DNA of 64,000 nt from an uncultured Fidelibacterota bacterium. Lineage in GTDB: Bacteria > Fidelibacterota > Marinisomatia > Marinisomatales > Marinisomataceae. Position numbers and translations under genes: made by a program. The DNA lies in contig CACKGC010000001.1 in NCBI GenBank assembly GCA_902599655.1, positions 1 through 64,000 on the forward strand. Direction: 5' to 3'. The notes beneath the pieces were generated by a model that saw only the letters and a list, made by a program, of their open reading frames with translations, did no database searches and was not told the origin of the DNA. This document shows positions 43,653 through 53,400 of this stretch, piece after piece. Every line of letters starts with the position of its first letter. Position 1 is the stretch's first letter.

Positions 43653-44723
43653 CTAATTGGAAAAATTAAGATAATGGGTAGTCAATGATTTTTCATCATC
43701 AGAAGCATAATTTTGATGCCAATTCTTCAGTCTTGGTTCCATTTGTGATTTAGCATAAAACGGGAAAAATGTAAAAAGAAGAATATAAGTTAAATAACCA
43801 GATGGAAGAACAACCCCTTTATTATCGCATGGATTTAACTCCCAAAATTCCTTTTGAGCATGTACATGATGATCTGAATGTCTAGTTAAATTGTAAGTTA
43901 AGTAGCTTGTCATTCTATTATTAGAATTCCATGAATGATGATACTGCACTGGTTTTCCTTTGATTCGTACCAGTCCATAATGCTCGATAAAATTTGTTAA
44001 TTGAAAAATGTAATTTGCTACAGTACCCAATGAAATATAAATCACCATTGCTTGCCAACTAAAAAAATATCCAATTAATCCAAAAACAATGAAGGTTCTC
44101 AAGTAACCATTTAAAATTCTATTATGAAAAGATAAAATGCTTTGTTTTCTTCGCTTTAGTTGTCTGGTTTCAATTCCCCATGCATGGGAATGTTCTTTAA
44201 AAAAAGCTTTGAAAGCAAAACTGATTGGGTTTTCTCCGTAGGTAGCAGTAACAGGGTCTTCTTCAACAATACCAATATTCTTATGATGACCATAAACGTG
44301 CTCAATTGCAAAAGCAGGATTCCAAGCGGTTGCCAAAGCCCAATTACCTACTTCACAATCAAATTTTTTGCTTGTTCTATGAACTAATTCATGGCCAATG
44401 TTAATTAAGCTGAGTGCCATCAATAGACCCAATATTGGGATATAAAGTAAATAGTACAATTCAAATGCACTAGAAACTTTGTCTAGATATAAATATAGCA
44501 ACATTAAGAATAATGGAACGTTTATAAAGAGTGAAAAATCTAAAAGGAATGGAAATCGATAATGTGGGGTTGAAATATCATCTCCTAGAGATAATTCACC
44601 AACAACAATTGATACCACTACAAGAAAAGCAATTGAAAGTCCAATCCAGCCATCAATTACTAAAGAAATTGCCATTAAAAAAAGATAAAAAGGCGTTAAA
44701 AAAAATTTTAAATATGATGTCAC
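43653..44723 (-). CDS. alkB: AlkB-type alkane 1-monooxygenase
   Basis: A 356-residue integral membrane di-iron hydroxylase. The histidine boxes are HELVHR (111-116), EHVYGHHK (141-148), NFIEHYGL (near 243) and LTRHSDHHVHA (near 280), the set that marks alkane and fatty-acid omega-hydroxylases of the AlkB family. It hydroxylates terminal methyl groups using rubredoxin; no rubredoxin or rubredoxin reductase gene is in the window. The start is GTG. Related membrane hydroxylases and desaturases have other box spacings, so AlkB is favoured, but the natural substrate is inferred. Confidence 0.9.
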   Translation of the reverse strand: MTSYLKFFLTPFYLFLMAISLVIDGWIGLSIAFLVVVSIVVGELSLGDDISTPHYRFPFLLDFSLFINVPLFLMLLYLYLDKVSSAFELYYLLYIPILGLLMALSLINIGHELVHRTSKKFDCEVGNWALATAWNPAFAIEHVYGHHKNIGIVEEDPVTATYGENPISFAFKAFFKEHSHAWGIETRQLKRRKQSILSFHNRILNGYLRTFIVFGLIGYFFSWQAMVIYISLGTVANYIFQLTNFIEHYGLVRIKGKPVQYHHSWNSNNRMTSYLTYNLTRHSDHHVHAQKEFWELNPCDNKGVVLPSGYLTYILLFTFFPFYAKSQMEPRLKNWHQNYASDDEKSLTTHYLNFSN

Positions 44724-44731
44724 AAAAAAAA

Positions 44732-44944
44732 TTAAGGATTTTCATCCACAATTTCAATCCAACCACTCATCCACTTAGAATTGTCTCTTAAATCTTCGAA
44801 GGGAACTTCGATTCTTATTTTTTTAGCACACACAGAAAACATTTCAACTGTTTGAGTTTTTTTATTGATATTAAGGACTTCGTAATGACGCCAATTTTTA
44901 ATTTTTTTGACAGCAGTCCATTTGGAATGTTCTAAATGTTTCAT
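44732..44944 (-). CDS. Small tryptophan-rich protein (TIGR02450 family)
   Basis: A 70-residue protein with the family's spaced tryptophans: SKWTAVKK, NWRHYEV and KWMSGWIEI. The family is widespread in bacteria and has no known function. It lies 17 bases after DUF2200 and 8 before alkB on the same strand. Confidence 0.85.
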   Translation of the reverse strand: MKHLEHSKWTAVKKIKNWRHYEVLNINKKTQTVEMFSVCAKKIRIEVPFEDLRDNSKWMSGWIEIVDENP

Positions 44945-44961
44945 TTCTAATTATTAAACAT

Positions 44962-45321
44962 TTATCGAAGAATATTTTCTAAGGTTTTACCTTTGGCTAG
45001 CTCGTCAACTAGCTTATCTAACATTCTAACTTTCTTTGTAAGAGAATTTTCAATCTCCTCAACCTTATATCCGCAAATGCTTCCTGTTATTAGTACAGCA
45101 TTCTCATTTAAAGTACATTTTGTGAAAAATTCTTTGAAAGTAAGTTGATCTGAAATTGTTTGTTGAATTGCTGCTTCATTCATTCCAGTTAACCACTCAA
45201 TTACTGTATGTAATTCTTCAATAGTCCTGTGCTTTTTGGTGACCTTATTGATGTAGTGTGGATACACTGAAGCAAAGGTCATTTTTGCAATGCGATCATC
45301 TTGCTTTGAGTTTGTATTCAT
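44962..45321 (-). CDS. DUF2200 family protein
   Basis: A 119-residue protein matching DUF2200: RIAKMTFASVYPHYINKV near the start, VIEWLTG near 40, ITGSICGYKVEEIENSL near 80 and LDKLVDELAKGK at the end. The family is conserved but uncharacterised. It starts 40 bases after tRNA-Pro on the same strand. Confidence 0.9.
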   Translation of the reverse strand: MNTNSKQDDRIAKMTFASVYPHYINKVTKKHRTIEELHTVIEWLTGMNEAAIQQTISDQLTFKEFFTKCTLNENAVLITGSICGYKVEEIENSLTKKVRMLDKLVDELAKGKTLENILR

Positions 45322-45361
45322 AATACTAATTTAGAAAAGATATAAGGATATTCAAATTTTG

Positions 45362-45436
45362 TCGGGGTGGCAGGATTTGAACCTGCGACCCCCTGCTCCC
45401 AAAGCAGGTGCGCTAACCGGACTACGCTACACCCCG
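45362..45436 (-). tRNA. tRNA-Pro (anticodon TGG)
   Basis: Minus-strand cloverleaf: acceptor CGGGGTG/CACCCCG, D-arm GTAGTCCGGTTAGCGCAC, anticodon stem CCTGC/GCAGG with loop TTTGGGA giving TGG, T-arm CAGGTTCAAATCCTG, discriminator A. It lies 10 bases after tRNA-His and is likely cotranscribed. Confidence 0.96.
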
Positions 45437-45446
45437 AAAATTTTCG

Positions 45447-45520
45447 GGTGACTGATCGGACTCGAACCGACGACCAATCGGACCACAACCGATGGCTCTA
45501 CCAACTGAGCTACAGTCACC
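45447..45520 (-). tRNA. tRNA-His (anticodon GTG)
   Basis: Minus-strand cloverleaf with an 8-pair acceptor GGTGACTG/CAGTCACC, including the extra 5' G of tRNA-His, anticodon stem ATCGG/CCGAT with loop TTGTGGT giving GTG, and T-arm TCGGTTCGAGTCCGA. A TATAAT on the minus strand (45554-45559) is a possible -10 for the tRNA pair. Confidence 0.95.
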
Positions 45521-45599
45521 ATAAGGCTTAATCAATTTAAGCATGGGAACTTATTATAGTTTAGGTTTTAACACAAGTAGAGTTAAATTTTAAAATCAT

Positions 45600-46949
45600 A
45601 TGAATACGCTTAATAAATATTTATTCAAACAGTCCTTAATCCCATTTTTATTATCAGTTGCAGTAATTACTACAGTACTCTTTTTACAGTTTCTCATCAG
45701 AGCTGTGGACCGCTTTTTGGGTAAAGGATTGGATGTGCTTACAATTTTTGAGTATTTATATTTAAATCTAGCATGGATTATAGCACTGTCAGTTCCTATG
45801 TCATTATTAATATCCAGCGTAATGACTTTTGGTCGAATGGCACAGCAAAATGAAATTACTGCATTAAAGTCTGCTGGTGTAAATCTTTATAATATCATCA
45901 AGCCAGCAATATTATTTGGTTCTTTGGTTGGTATTGGTTTGTGCCTCTTTAATAATTTTATTTTACCGGAAATGAATTATAATGCTCGATTGCTTGCAAG
46001 GGATATATATAAGAAAAAACCAGAGTTATCGATTGAACCTGGATATTTTGTAGATATGATTCCTCAATACACTATGATAGTAAAGGAAATGGATGGTAAC
46101 AACTTTAAAGACGTAAAGATTTTTAGTAAAAATAATAATTCAGAACAAACTACAATTTATGCTAATGAAGGCTCATTGTCCTCCGATGGGAATAAGATTA
46201 CGATAGATTTAATTGATGGAGAAATTCACGAAATTGATCTTTCAGATTATGATTATTATAGAAAAATAAAATTCAAAACACATCAAATTATGATATCGAT
46301 GGATGATCTAATGTTAAATAGAACAAGCGAATCAAATCGTACCGATCGTGAAATGAGAGTCCCACAAATGATTAAAGAGATTGAAAAGAATAAAAATTTA
46401 ATCTCTCAAATCTATACTAGGATTGATAAAGTTAAAAAAGAGTTAGGTATTAAAAATCCTAATGCTTCAACACTAGCAACCATTGAAAAAGAAATAGAGC
46501 TTTTAAAACAAAAGAAAAATAATCCAATTACTGAAGAAAGAGATTATGATAAGGAAGTTGAAATTTCTGCATTTGAAAATAAAGACTATATTTTATCTCT
46601 AACCAATAATGCCAGACAGTTTAAAAATGAATTTACTTTAATAGAAAACTATGAAAAGACTAATAATAAATTTAAAGTAGAGATTCATAAAAAATTCACT
46701 TTAGCACTAGCATGTATTCTCTTTACTATGGTAGGTGCACCACTTGGGATTCTTGTTAGAAATGGAGGAATGACCATTGCCTCAGGATTAAGCATAGCAT
46801 TCTTTTTAGTATATTATATTTTACTAATATGGGGTGAACAATTGGCTGATAGAAGTCTTTTAAATCCAGGATTAGGTTCTTGGCTTCCAAATATTGTTCT
46901 TTTTGTTAGCGGAATAATAGTTCTTAAGCTCTCTAACAAGAAAAATTAG
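45600..46949 (+). CDS. LptF/LptG family permease
   Basis: A 449-residue inner-membrane protein of the YjgP/YjgQ family, part of the LptBFGC complex that moves lipopolysaccharide. Three N-terminal helices (about 12-120) and three C-terminal ones (about 365-445) flank a periplasmic beta-jellyroll and a charged coiled insert (about 255-345). Text such as PMSLLISSVMTFGRMAQQNEITALKSAGV is typical. Which of LptF or LptG is unclear. Convergent with PBP1A (1-base gap). Confidence 0.9.
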   Translation: MNTLNKYLFKQSLIPFLLSVAVITTVLFLQFLIRAVDRFLGKGLDVLTIFEYLYLNLAWIIALSVPMSLLISSVMTFGRMAQQNEITALKSAGVNLYNIIKPAILFGSLVGIGLCLFNNFILPEMNYNARLLARDIYKKKPELSIEPGYFVDMIPQYTMIVKEMDGNNFKDVKIFSKNNNSEQTTIYANEGSLSSDGNKITIDLIDGEIHEIDLSDYDYYRKIKFKTHQIMISMDDLMLNRTSESNRTDREMRVPQMIKEIEKNKNLISQIYTRIDKVKKELGIKNPNASTLATIEKEIELLKQKKNNPITEERDYDKEVEISAFENKDYILSLTNNARQFKNEFTLIENYEKTNNKFKVEIHKKFTLALACILFTMVGAPLGILVRNGGMTIASGLSIAFFLVYYILLIWGEQLADRSLLNPGLGSWLPNIVLFVSGIIVLKLSNKKN

Positions 46950-46950
46950 G

Positions 46951-49032
46951 TTATTGCGGAACGTTAGATCTTAGAAAATATTCTTTTTCTAAATTTTTTG
47001 TTCTATTATTTGGCAACTGTTTTGTATCGGCATCAATTTCAATTTCAACAACGCCATCAGGTATTTCAAATCTATCTTTAGGAATATTTAATTCTTTATG
47101 TGCATTTTTCATAAACAAAGCCCAAGCAGGAAGAGCTGCAACTCCACCATATTGTCCATCACCTAAACTGACTGAATACTCGTCAATCCCATACCAAACA
47201 CCAGCTGTAATATTTGGCGTAAATCCTACAAACCAAGCATCACTTAAATTTTGTGTAGTTCCAGTTTTACCACCTGCTGGATGTCTAAATTTATATTTCC
47301 ATCTTAAGCTCCCACCTGTTCCGCTATCTACAACAGATTGAAGTAAATTGGTCACCATATAAGCGGTTTCAGGACTTAATACTTCTTTCTGATCAATGGA
47401 ATATTCTTTTATAATTCTTCCATATTTGTCTTCGATTCTAGTGATAGCGATTGGACTAGAATAAATTCCTTTGTTAGCAAAAGTTGAGTATGAAGCAACA
47501 ATTTCAATTGGCTTTACTTCCGAAGTTCCTAGGGCAATTGAATCTACTGCCCTAATTGGTGAACTTATCTGCATCCTTTGAGCAATATCTTTAACTTGTC
47601 TTGGTGGAACAAGCTCTTGAACCATTCTTACAGAAATTAAGTTAAGCGATCTTTGCAGTCCCTCCCTTAAGGTTGTTAATCCGCCAGTACTTTTATCATA
47701 ATTTCCAGGTGTCCATTTTTCTCTTTCACCTTTGGCGTTGTTCCTATACAAAGCAACGGGTTGATTTAAAAGTTGAGTGGTTACAGGATAATTATTGTCA
47801 ATAGCTGCCGTATAAATATATGGTTTAAATACTGAACCAGGCTGCCTTAATGCTTGGGTTGCACGGTTAAATTCATCAGGATAATCTGATCTTCCTCCAA
47901 TCATTGCAAGAATTTCTCCTGTCTTGGTATCCAATGCAATAAATGCACATTGGACTAACAGCTCTTTGCGTAATTCCTCGTATAATTCAACCTGACCATC
48001 AAGCATCATCTTAACAGAATCAGCATCAAAAATTGATAGATAGGCAAGTTGTGAAAATTTATCCTTATCAGCAAAAAGTTGGCGATTAAATTCATCTTGA
48101 TTCTTTTTCAAAGTTTGCATCACAGAGTCTTCTGCAATTTTCTGCAATCTATAATCAAGAGTAGTATGTATTTTTAATCCATCTTGGTAAATATTGATTC
48201 CTAATTGTTCATCTTGTTGTTCTAAAATTCTCCTAACATGTTCTGCAAAATATGGAGCTTTACCTTTAGGTATTTCATAGTAAATATTGTCAGGAACGAT
48301 ACTATTATGCTCCATGTACTCTTGATAAGATATAAAATCTTGATTATACATTAACTTCAGCACAATCGATCTTCTACCAATTGCCTTATTTAGATTTCTT
48401 AATGGAGAATAGTTTGCTGGAGATGGAAGAAGTCCAATTAACATTGCTGATTCTCCAATAGTTAAATCAGATGCATTTTTATTAAAAAATCGTTTAGCTG
48501 CTGATTCTGCTCCATAGGTTCCGTGCCCAAAATGAACAGTATTCAAATACATTTCTAGTATTTCATCTTTAGTATAAGTTCTTTCAATTTGAATAGCTGT
48601 TATCATCTCTTTTAGTTTTCGAGTGATACTATCTTTAAATCCAACTTCTTTATAAAGATTCCTAGCTAACTGCTGAGACAACGTACTAAATCCCTGCCGA
48701 AAGCTCATCGATGAAACATTAACAACTACAGCTCTAAAAAAACTTTGTAAATCAACACCCCAATGAGAATAAAACCTTTTATCTTCAGAGGCTATAGCTG
48801 CATTTTTTAAATGGTTTGGCATATCCTCAATATCGACAAACACTCTTTTTTGTATATAGAATTCGCCAATGACTTCACCATTTCTATCATATAAAGTAGA
48901 TAGCATTGCTGGATCAAAAGTTTCTAGGCGTTCTAGTGAAGGTAAATCTCTAGATAAATAAAAAACATATACTAATACTAGTATAAATAGATAAAAAATT
49001 ATTCTTAATGATGAAAAAAATGTTTTGATCAT
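46951..49032 (-). CDS. Penicillin-binding protein 1A (class A)
   Basis: A 693-residue bifunctional peptidoglycan synthase. An N-terminal anchor (8-27) is followed by the glycosyltransferase domain with EDKRFYSHWGVD and FSTLSQQLARNLY, then the transpeptidase with RQPGSVFKPYIY (catalytic serine), SLN and KTGTTQNLSDAWFVG. The start overlaps fumC by 4 bases, so it is the last gene of the korA-korB-fumC run. The function is cell-wall synthesis, unrelated to its operon neighbours. Confidence 0.95.
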   Translation of the reverse strand: MIKTFFSSLRIIFYLFILVLVYVFYLSRDLPSLERLETFDPAMLSTLYDRNGEVIGEFYIQKRVFVDIEDMPNHLKNAAIASEDKRFYSHWGVDLQSFFRAVVVNVSSMSFRQGFSTLSQQLARNLYKEVGFKDSITRKLKEMITAIQIERTYTKDEILEMYLNTVHFGHGTYGAESAAKRFFNKNASDLTIGESAMLIGLLPSPANYSPLRNLNKAIGRRSIVLKLMYNQDFISYQEYMEHNSIVPDNIYYEIPKGKAPYFAEHVRRILEQQDEQLGINIYQDGLKIHTTLDYRLQKIAEDSVMQTLKKNQDEFNRQLFADKDKFSQLAYLSIFDADSVKMMLDGQVELYEELRKELLVQCAFIALDTKTGEILAMIGGRSDYPDEFNRATQALRQPGSVFKPYIYTAAIDNNYPVTTQLLNQPVALYRNNAKGEREKWTPGNYDKSTGGLTTLREGLQRSLNLISVRMVQELVPPRQVKDIAQRMQISSPIRAVDSIALGTSEVKPIEIVASYSTFANKGIYSSPIAITRIEDKYGRIIKEYSIDQKEVLSPETAYMVTNLLQSVVDSGTGGSLRWKYKFRHPAGGKTGTTQNLSDAWFVGFTPNITAGVWYGIDEYSVSLGDGQYGGVAALPAWALFMKNAHKELNIPKDRFEIPDGVVEIEIDADTKQLPNNRTKNLEKEYFLRSNVPQ

Positions 49033-50426
49033 GCTTTTTTGGGTGCAACCATTAATTCTGGTTTAACAATTTTATCAAATTCTTGTTCCGATAAATGTCC
49101 CAAAGCTTTTGCACTTTGTTTAAGAGAAATATTTTCTTTTAAAGCTTTTTTAGCAATCTCAGCTGCCTTTTCATATCCAATTTTTGGAGCAAGTGCTGTT
49201 ACAAGCATTAAAGACTTGTCTAAATTTTCTTTAATTTTTTTCTCATTTGCTTTTAATCCATCAAGTGCATTTAGCGTAAACGATTCAGCAACTTCAGATA
49301 ATAATGAAATCGATTCATGTATTGAAGAAGCAATAATTGGTCTATACGTATTAAGTTCAAAATTACCATTTGTGCCAGCATAATTGACTGTGGTATCATT
49401 GCCTAAAATTTGAGCATAAACCATATTTACAGCTTCACATTGTGTTGGATTCACTTTTCCAGGCATTATTGAGCTGCCAGGCTCATTCGATGGAAGTATT
49501 AATTCTCCTATTCCAGCCATTGGTCCACATGCTAACCATCGGATGTCATTAGCAATTTTATTTAATGATCCTGCACAAATTCGAATCTGTGCTGATAAAT
49601 TAGATATAGCATTTTGAGAAGATAATAATTCAAATTTATTCTTACATACGTTAAATGAAAGTCCCGTTTCTTCAGAAATAAATGAACACATTAACTCATC
49701 AAAACCACTTATAGTATTAATTCCTGTTCCAACAGCTGTACCTCCAACAGGTAAATCGCTACATTCTTTTAAAGCATGCTTAATTCTTGAAATATCATTT
49801 TTAATCATTGATGCATAACCAGAAAACTCTTGCCCTAATCGAATCGGTGTTGCATCCTGAAGATGAGTTCTTCCGACTTTAATTATTTTGTGAAATGCTT
49901 TTGACTTTACGACTAAAGATTTCTCAAGCATAGTTAGCGCTGGAAGCAAATTGTCCTCTGATGATATTACACTTCCAACTAAAATTGCAGTTGGAAAAGT
50001 ATCATTTGTGGACTGCGACATATTTACATGATCATTTGGGTGAACAAACTTGTAAGAGCCTAATTTTGCACCAAGAATTTCATTTGCTTTATTTGCAACC
50101 ACTTCATTTACGTTCATATTTGTTTGTGTACCACTTCCAGTTTGAAAAACTGGTACTGGAAACTCATTTAAGTATTGATCGGGGTTGTCTAAAATATGAT
50201 TACAAGCTTTAATAATTGCTTCAGACAATTTTTTTGAAATATTTTTTTGAGCATAATTTGTTTTTGCAGCACATTTTTTTACAATGATATACGGAAGAAT
50301 TAAACTGAACTCCATAGACCACCCAATTTCAAAATTTTGTATTGCCCTCTGAGTTTGAGCGCCATAATATGCTTTTGAAGGAACTTTTATTTTACCTATG
50401 CTGTCTTGCTCGATCCTGAAGGACAT
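49029..50426 (-). CDS. fumC: Class II fumarate hydratase
   Basis: A 465-residue fumarase/aspartase superfamily enzyme. The signature is GSSIMPGKVNPTQCE near 310, with GRTHLQDATPIRLGQEFSGY near 185 and QTGSGTQTNMNVNEV near 97. The text fits FumC better than aspartate ammonia-lyase; the operon with korAB supports a TCA role (malate/fumarate). It overlaps korB by one base. Confidence 0.93.
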   Translation of the reverse strand: MSFRIEQDSIGKIKVPSKAYYGAQTQRAIQNFEIGWSMEFSLILPYIIVKKCAAKTNYAQKNISKKLSEAIIKACNHILDNPDQYLNEFPVPVFQTGSGTQTNMNVNEVVANKANEILGAKLGSYKFVHPNDHVNMSQSTNDTFPTAILVGSVISSEDNLLPALTMLEKSLVVKSKAFHKIIKVGRTHLQDATPIRLGQEFSGYASMIKNDISRIKHALKECSDLPVGGTAVGTGINTISGFDELMCSFISEETGLSFNVCKNKFELLSSQNAISNLSAQIRICAGSLNKIANDIRWLACGPMAGIGELILPSNEPGSSIMPGKVNPTQCEAVNMVYAQILGNDTTVNYAGTNGNFELNTYRPIIASSIHESISLLSEVAESFTLNALDGLKANEKKIKENLDKSLMLVTALAPKIGYEKAAEIAKKALKENISLKQSAKALGHLSEQEFDKIVKPELMVAPKKA

Positions 50427-51439
50427 TATTTTACCTCCCAGGTATCTCCAGCATTAAGTAAATCGTTAACACTTTTTGGACCTTTAGTATTTTTCTCTGC
50501 TTGTTTCATTTGATCTACCATCATATCATCATAAGTTGGTCTCTCAACACAATATAATACTCCTAAAGGTTCTGGGAAAGTATCACTTGCAGTAAAATTA
50601 GAAAGCATATCTCCAATGAAAGCATCAGTTTCATCATGTACTAGAATATCTTCTATAGAATATTTATCTCCAATGGTAACAACTTTAGGCTTCGTACCAT
50701 CAAGGTGAATACCCTTGTCATTTTCTTTACCAAAAATCATTGGTTCTCCATGTTCAACTTTAAGCACTCTATCAGATTTAGTTTCTTTATCAGTAAGTTC
50801 TGAAAAAGCGCCATCATTAAAAATGTTACAGTTTTGATAAATTTCAATAAAAGAAGTTCCGCGATGCTCACTTGCTCTCTTTATCATGCTTTGTAAATGT
50901 TTTAAATCTCTATCAATGGTTTTAGCAACAAATGCACCTCTTGCACCCAAAGCTAACTTTGTTGGGTTAAACGGATAATCTAAAGACCCCATTGGAGTAG
51001 AATATGTAATTTTACCTTGCTCTGAGGTTGGGGAATATTGTCCTTTTGTTAATCCATAAATACGATTATTAAAAAGCATAACATTTAAATCAACATTTCT
51101 TCTAAGAAGATGTATCATATGATTTCCACCAATCGAAAATCCATCACCATCACCTGTTACAAGCCAAACAGACAAATCAGGGTTAGAAATTTTTAGTCCA
51201 CTTGCAACTGTCGGAGCTCTTCCGTGAATAGTGTGAAAGCCATATGTGTTCATGTAATATGGAAACCTGCTTGAACAACCAATACCTGATATAAATACAA
51301 CTTTCTCTTTTTCTGTAGTTATTTCAGGAAAAATTTTCTGAGTTTGAGCAAGAATTGCATAGTCTCCACATCCTGGACACCATCTAACTGCCTGATCTGA
51401 TTCAAAATCGGCTTTCTTTAATATTGGTTTATCAACCAT
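50426..51439 (-). CDS. korB: 2-oxoacid:ferredoxin oxidoreductase, beta subunit
   Basis: A 337-residue thiamine-diphosphate subunit: RWCPGCGDYAILA near the start, GIGCSSRFPYYMNTYGFHTIHGRAPTVASGLK and the metal/ThDP site GDGDGFSIGGNH with NNRIYGLTKGQYSPTSE. It pairs with korA (8-base overlap) to oxidise 2-oxoglutarate to succinyl-CoA with ferredoxin. Related enzymes act on other 2-oxoacids; 2-oxoglutarate is the best call from sequence and the fumC neighbour. Confidence 0.93.
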   Translation of the reverse strand: MVDKPILKKADFESDQAVRWCPGCGDYAILAQTQKIFPEITTEKEKVVFISGIGCSSRFPYYMNTYGFHTIHGRAPTVASGLKISNPDLSVWLVTGDGDGFSIGGNHMIHLLRRNVDLNVMLFNNRIYGLTKGQYSPTSEQGKITYSTPMGSLDYPFNPTKLALGARGAFVAKTIDRDLKHLQSMIKRASEHRGTSFIEIYQNCNIFNDGAFSELTDKETKSDRVLKVEHGEPMIFGKENDKGIHLDGTKPKVVTIGDKYSIEDILVHDETDAFIGDMLSNFTASDTFPEPLGVLYCVERPTYDDMMVDQMKQAEKNTKGPKSVNDLLNAGDTWEVK

Positions 51440-53279
51440 TGATTAAATCCTTTACTTTTTCTTCAATTTTTGATGCTCCTAAAGGCTTTCCTTGAACTTC
51501 GTTTAAACCAATGGCATCAACTAAAAATTCTGCACGAATAATTTGCCTGAATTGTCCTGTATTAACTTCAGGAATTAAAATTTTCTTATATTTTTTTAAT
51601 ATTTCTCCAAGATCGTTTGGTAAAGGACAAATCCAATTAATAGAAACGTGACCGACTTTTAGATTTTCTGATAATAAAGATTCTGTAGCTGCTCTACATG
51701 CACCATGAGAACTTCCCCAACTTAAAATAAGCACATCTCCACTTTCCTCACCAAATATTTTTGTTTTGGGAAGTTCGTTGGCAATATTTGCTACTTTTTG
51801 AGCTCTAATCTCAACCATTTTTTGATGGTTATCAGAATCATAGTTTACATTTCCAGTTATATCTTGTTTTTCCAATCCACCAATTCTGTGCTCTAAACCT
51901 TTAGTGCCTGGAATAGCCCAATTTCTAGCTAAAGTTTTTTCATCTCTTTTATATGGAAGGAATTTTTCATCTTCATTTTCTTTAGCAAACTCTACCTTAA
52001 ATTCTTCTAATTTATTTGGATCAGGTATCAGCCATGGTTCAGAACCGTTAACTAAATACCCATCTGACAATACCATTACAGGAGTCATATACTTGACAGC
52101 TAATCTACACGCTTCATAGGTCGCAAAGAAACAATCCCCCGGTGTAGTTGGCGCAATTACAGGTATAGGAGCTTCGCCATTTCTTCCATAAACAGCTTGA
52201 AACAGATCAGATTGTTCAGTTTTTGTTGGTAAACCTGTACTAGGACCACCCCTTTGAACGTTAATAACTACTAATGGTAGTTCAGTCATTACTGCTAGAC
52301 CTAAAAATTCTGATTTCAATGCAATACCTGGACCGGATGAAGCTGTTATCCCAAGAGCCCCACCGTAGGAGGCGCCTAGAGCAGCGCCAATTCCAGCAAT
52401 TTCGTCTTCAGCTTGATAAGTTTTAATCCCAAACTGCTTCCAGTTTGAAAGGGTATGTAAAATATTACTTGCAGGAGTGATTGGATAGCCGGCAAATGTA
52501 ATGCCTAGGTTACTTTTTTCAGCAGCAGTTAAAATACCGAGACACGAAGCAAGTGTTCCATTCATATTCCTGTATTTACCTTTTGGTAGCTTTGCTTTTT
52601 CAACTATATATCTTGTAGTGAATATTTCAGCAGTATCCCCATAATTATATCCTGCATTTAACGCTCTTACGTTGGCTTCAATAATATCAGGCTTTGACTT
52701 AAATTTTTGATTTAACCAATCAATTGTAGGTTCAAGTGGTCTATCATACATCCAGAATAAAACTCCAAGAGCACATAAGTTTTTTGTTCGATCGACCATT
52801 TTTGATGGAATGTCTATTCCTTCGCAAGCATTAGTGACAAGCTTGCCCATTTCGATAAAATGAGTTGAATAATAATCTACTAAAGATCCATCCTCTGTAG
52901 GATCATCTTCATAGCCAGCTAACGTTAAATTTTTCTTTGTAAAAGCATTTTTATTAATAATTAAAGTACCACCGGGAACCAAATCTTTTAAATGTACTTT
53001 TAAGGCTGCTGGATTCATTGCAACTAAAACATCAGGCTTCTCTCCAGGGGTATGAATTTCCTGCGAGCTAAAATGAATTTGAAAAGAGCTAACACCTGCC
53101 AAAGAACCTGCTGGTGCGCGAATTTCTGCGGGGAAATCAGGAAGTGTACTTAGATCATTTCCAACCACAGCAGAAGTTTGAGTGAATCTACCACCACTTA
53201 ACTGCATCCCATCGCCAGAGTCACCTGCAAATCTAATGGTAACATTGTCGATTGTTTTATTGCTTACATTTTTAGCCAT
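51432..53279 (-). CDS. korA: 2-oxoacid:ferredoxin oxidoreductase, alpha subunit (gamma-alpha fusion)
   Basis: A 615-residue subunit. Residues about 10-190 are the gamma domain (FAGDSGDGMQLSGGRFTQ, FPAEIRAPAGSLAGVSSFQ), and the alpha domain starts near 225 with GITFAGYPITPASNILH and the catalytic-loop text GPGIALKSEFLGLAVMTELPLVVINVQRGGPSTGLPTK. The ATG at 53279 is chosen for its GGAG site; a TTG at 53291 extends the frame. With korB it makes a KorAB-type enzyme that reduces ferredoxin. Confidence 0.93.
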   Translation of the reverse strand: MAKNVSNKTIDNVTIRFAGDSGDGMQLSGGRFTQTSAVVGNDLSTLPDFPAEIRAPAGSLAGVSSFQIHFSSQEIHTPGEKPDVLVAMNPAALKVHLKDLVPGGTLIINKNAFTKKNLTLAGYEDDPTEDGSLVDYYSTHFIEMGKLVTNACEGIDIPSKMVDRTKNLCALGVLFWMYDRPLEPTIDWLNQKFKSKPDIIEANVRALNAGYNYGDTAEIFTTRYIVEKAKLPKGKYRNMNGTLASCLGILTAAEKSNLGITFAGYPITPASNILHTLSNWKQFGIKTYQAEDEIAGIGAALGASYGGALGITASSGPGIALKSEFLGLAVMTELPLVVINVQRGGPSTGLPTKTEQSDLFQAVYGRNGEAPIPVIAPTTPGDCFFATYEACRLAVKYMTPVMVLSDGYLVNGSEPWLIPDPNKLEEFKVEFAKENEDEKFLPYKRDEKTLARNWAIPGTKGLEHRIGGLEKQDITGNVNYDSDNHQKMVEIRAQKVANIANELPKTKIFGEESGDVLILSWGSSHGACRAATESLLSENLKVGHVSINWICPLPNDLGEILKKYKKILIPEVNTGQFRQIIRAEFLVDAIGLNEVQGKPLGASKIEEKVKDLING

Positions 53280-53400
53280 TTTTTTCTCCAAATGAGAAAC
53301 AATTTACATTACGGAATTTAACATAGCAATTAGTATGAAAATTAAAATTTTCTAAAACTATAGGACATAAATCATATGGTAATTAAATTCCTTCCCTTAT
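53280..53400. promoter_or_regulatory. Divergent promoter region, korA / SUF operon
   Basis: This AT-rich gap must carry the promoters for both operons. TATAGG (53361) is a possible -10 for the SUF side. No IscR- or SufR-like operator was recognised. Confidence 0.4.
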
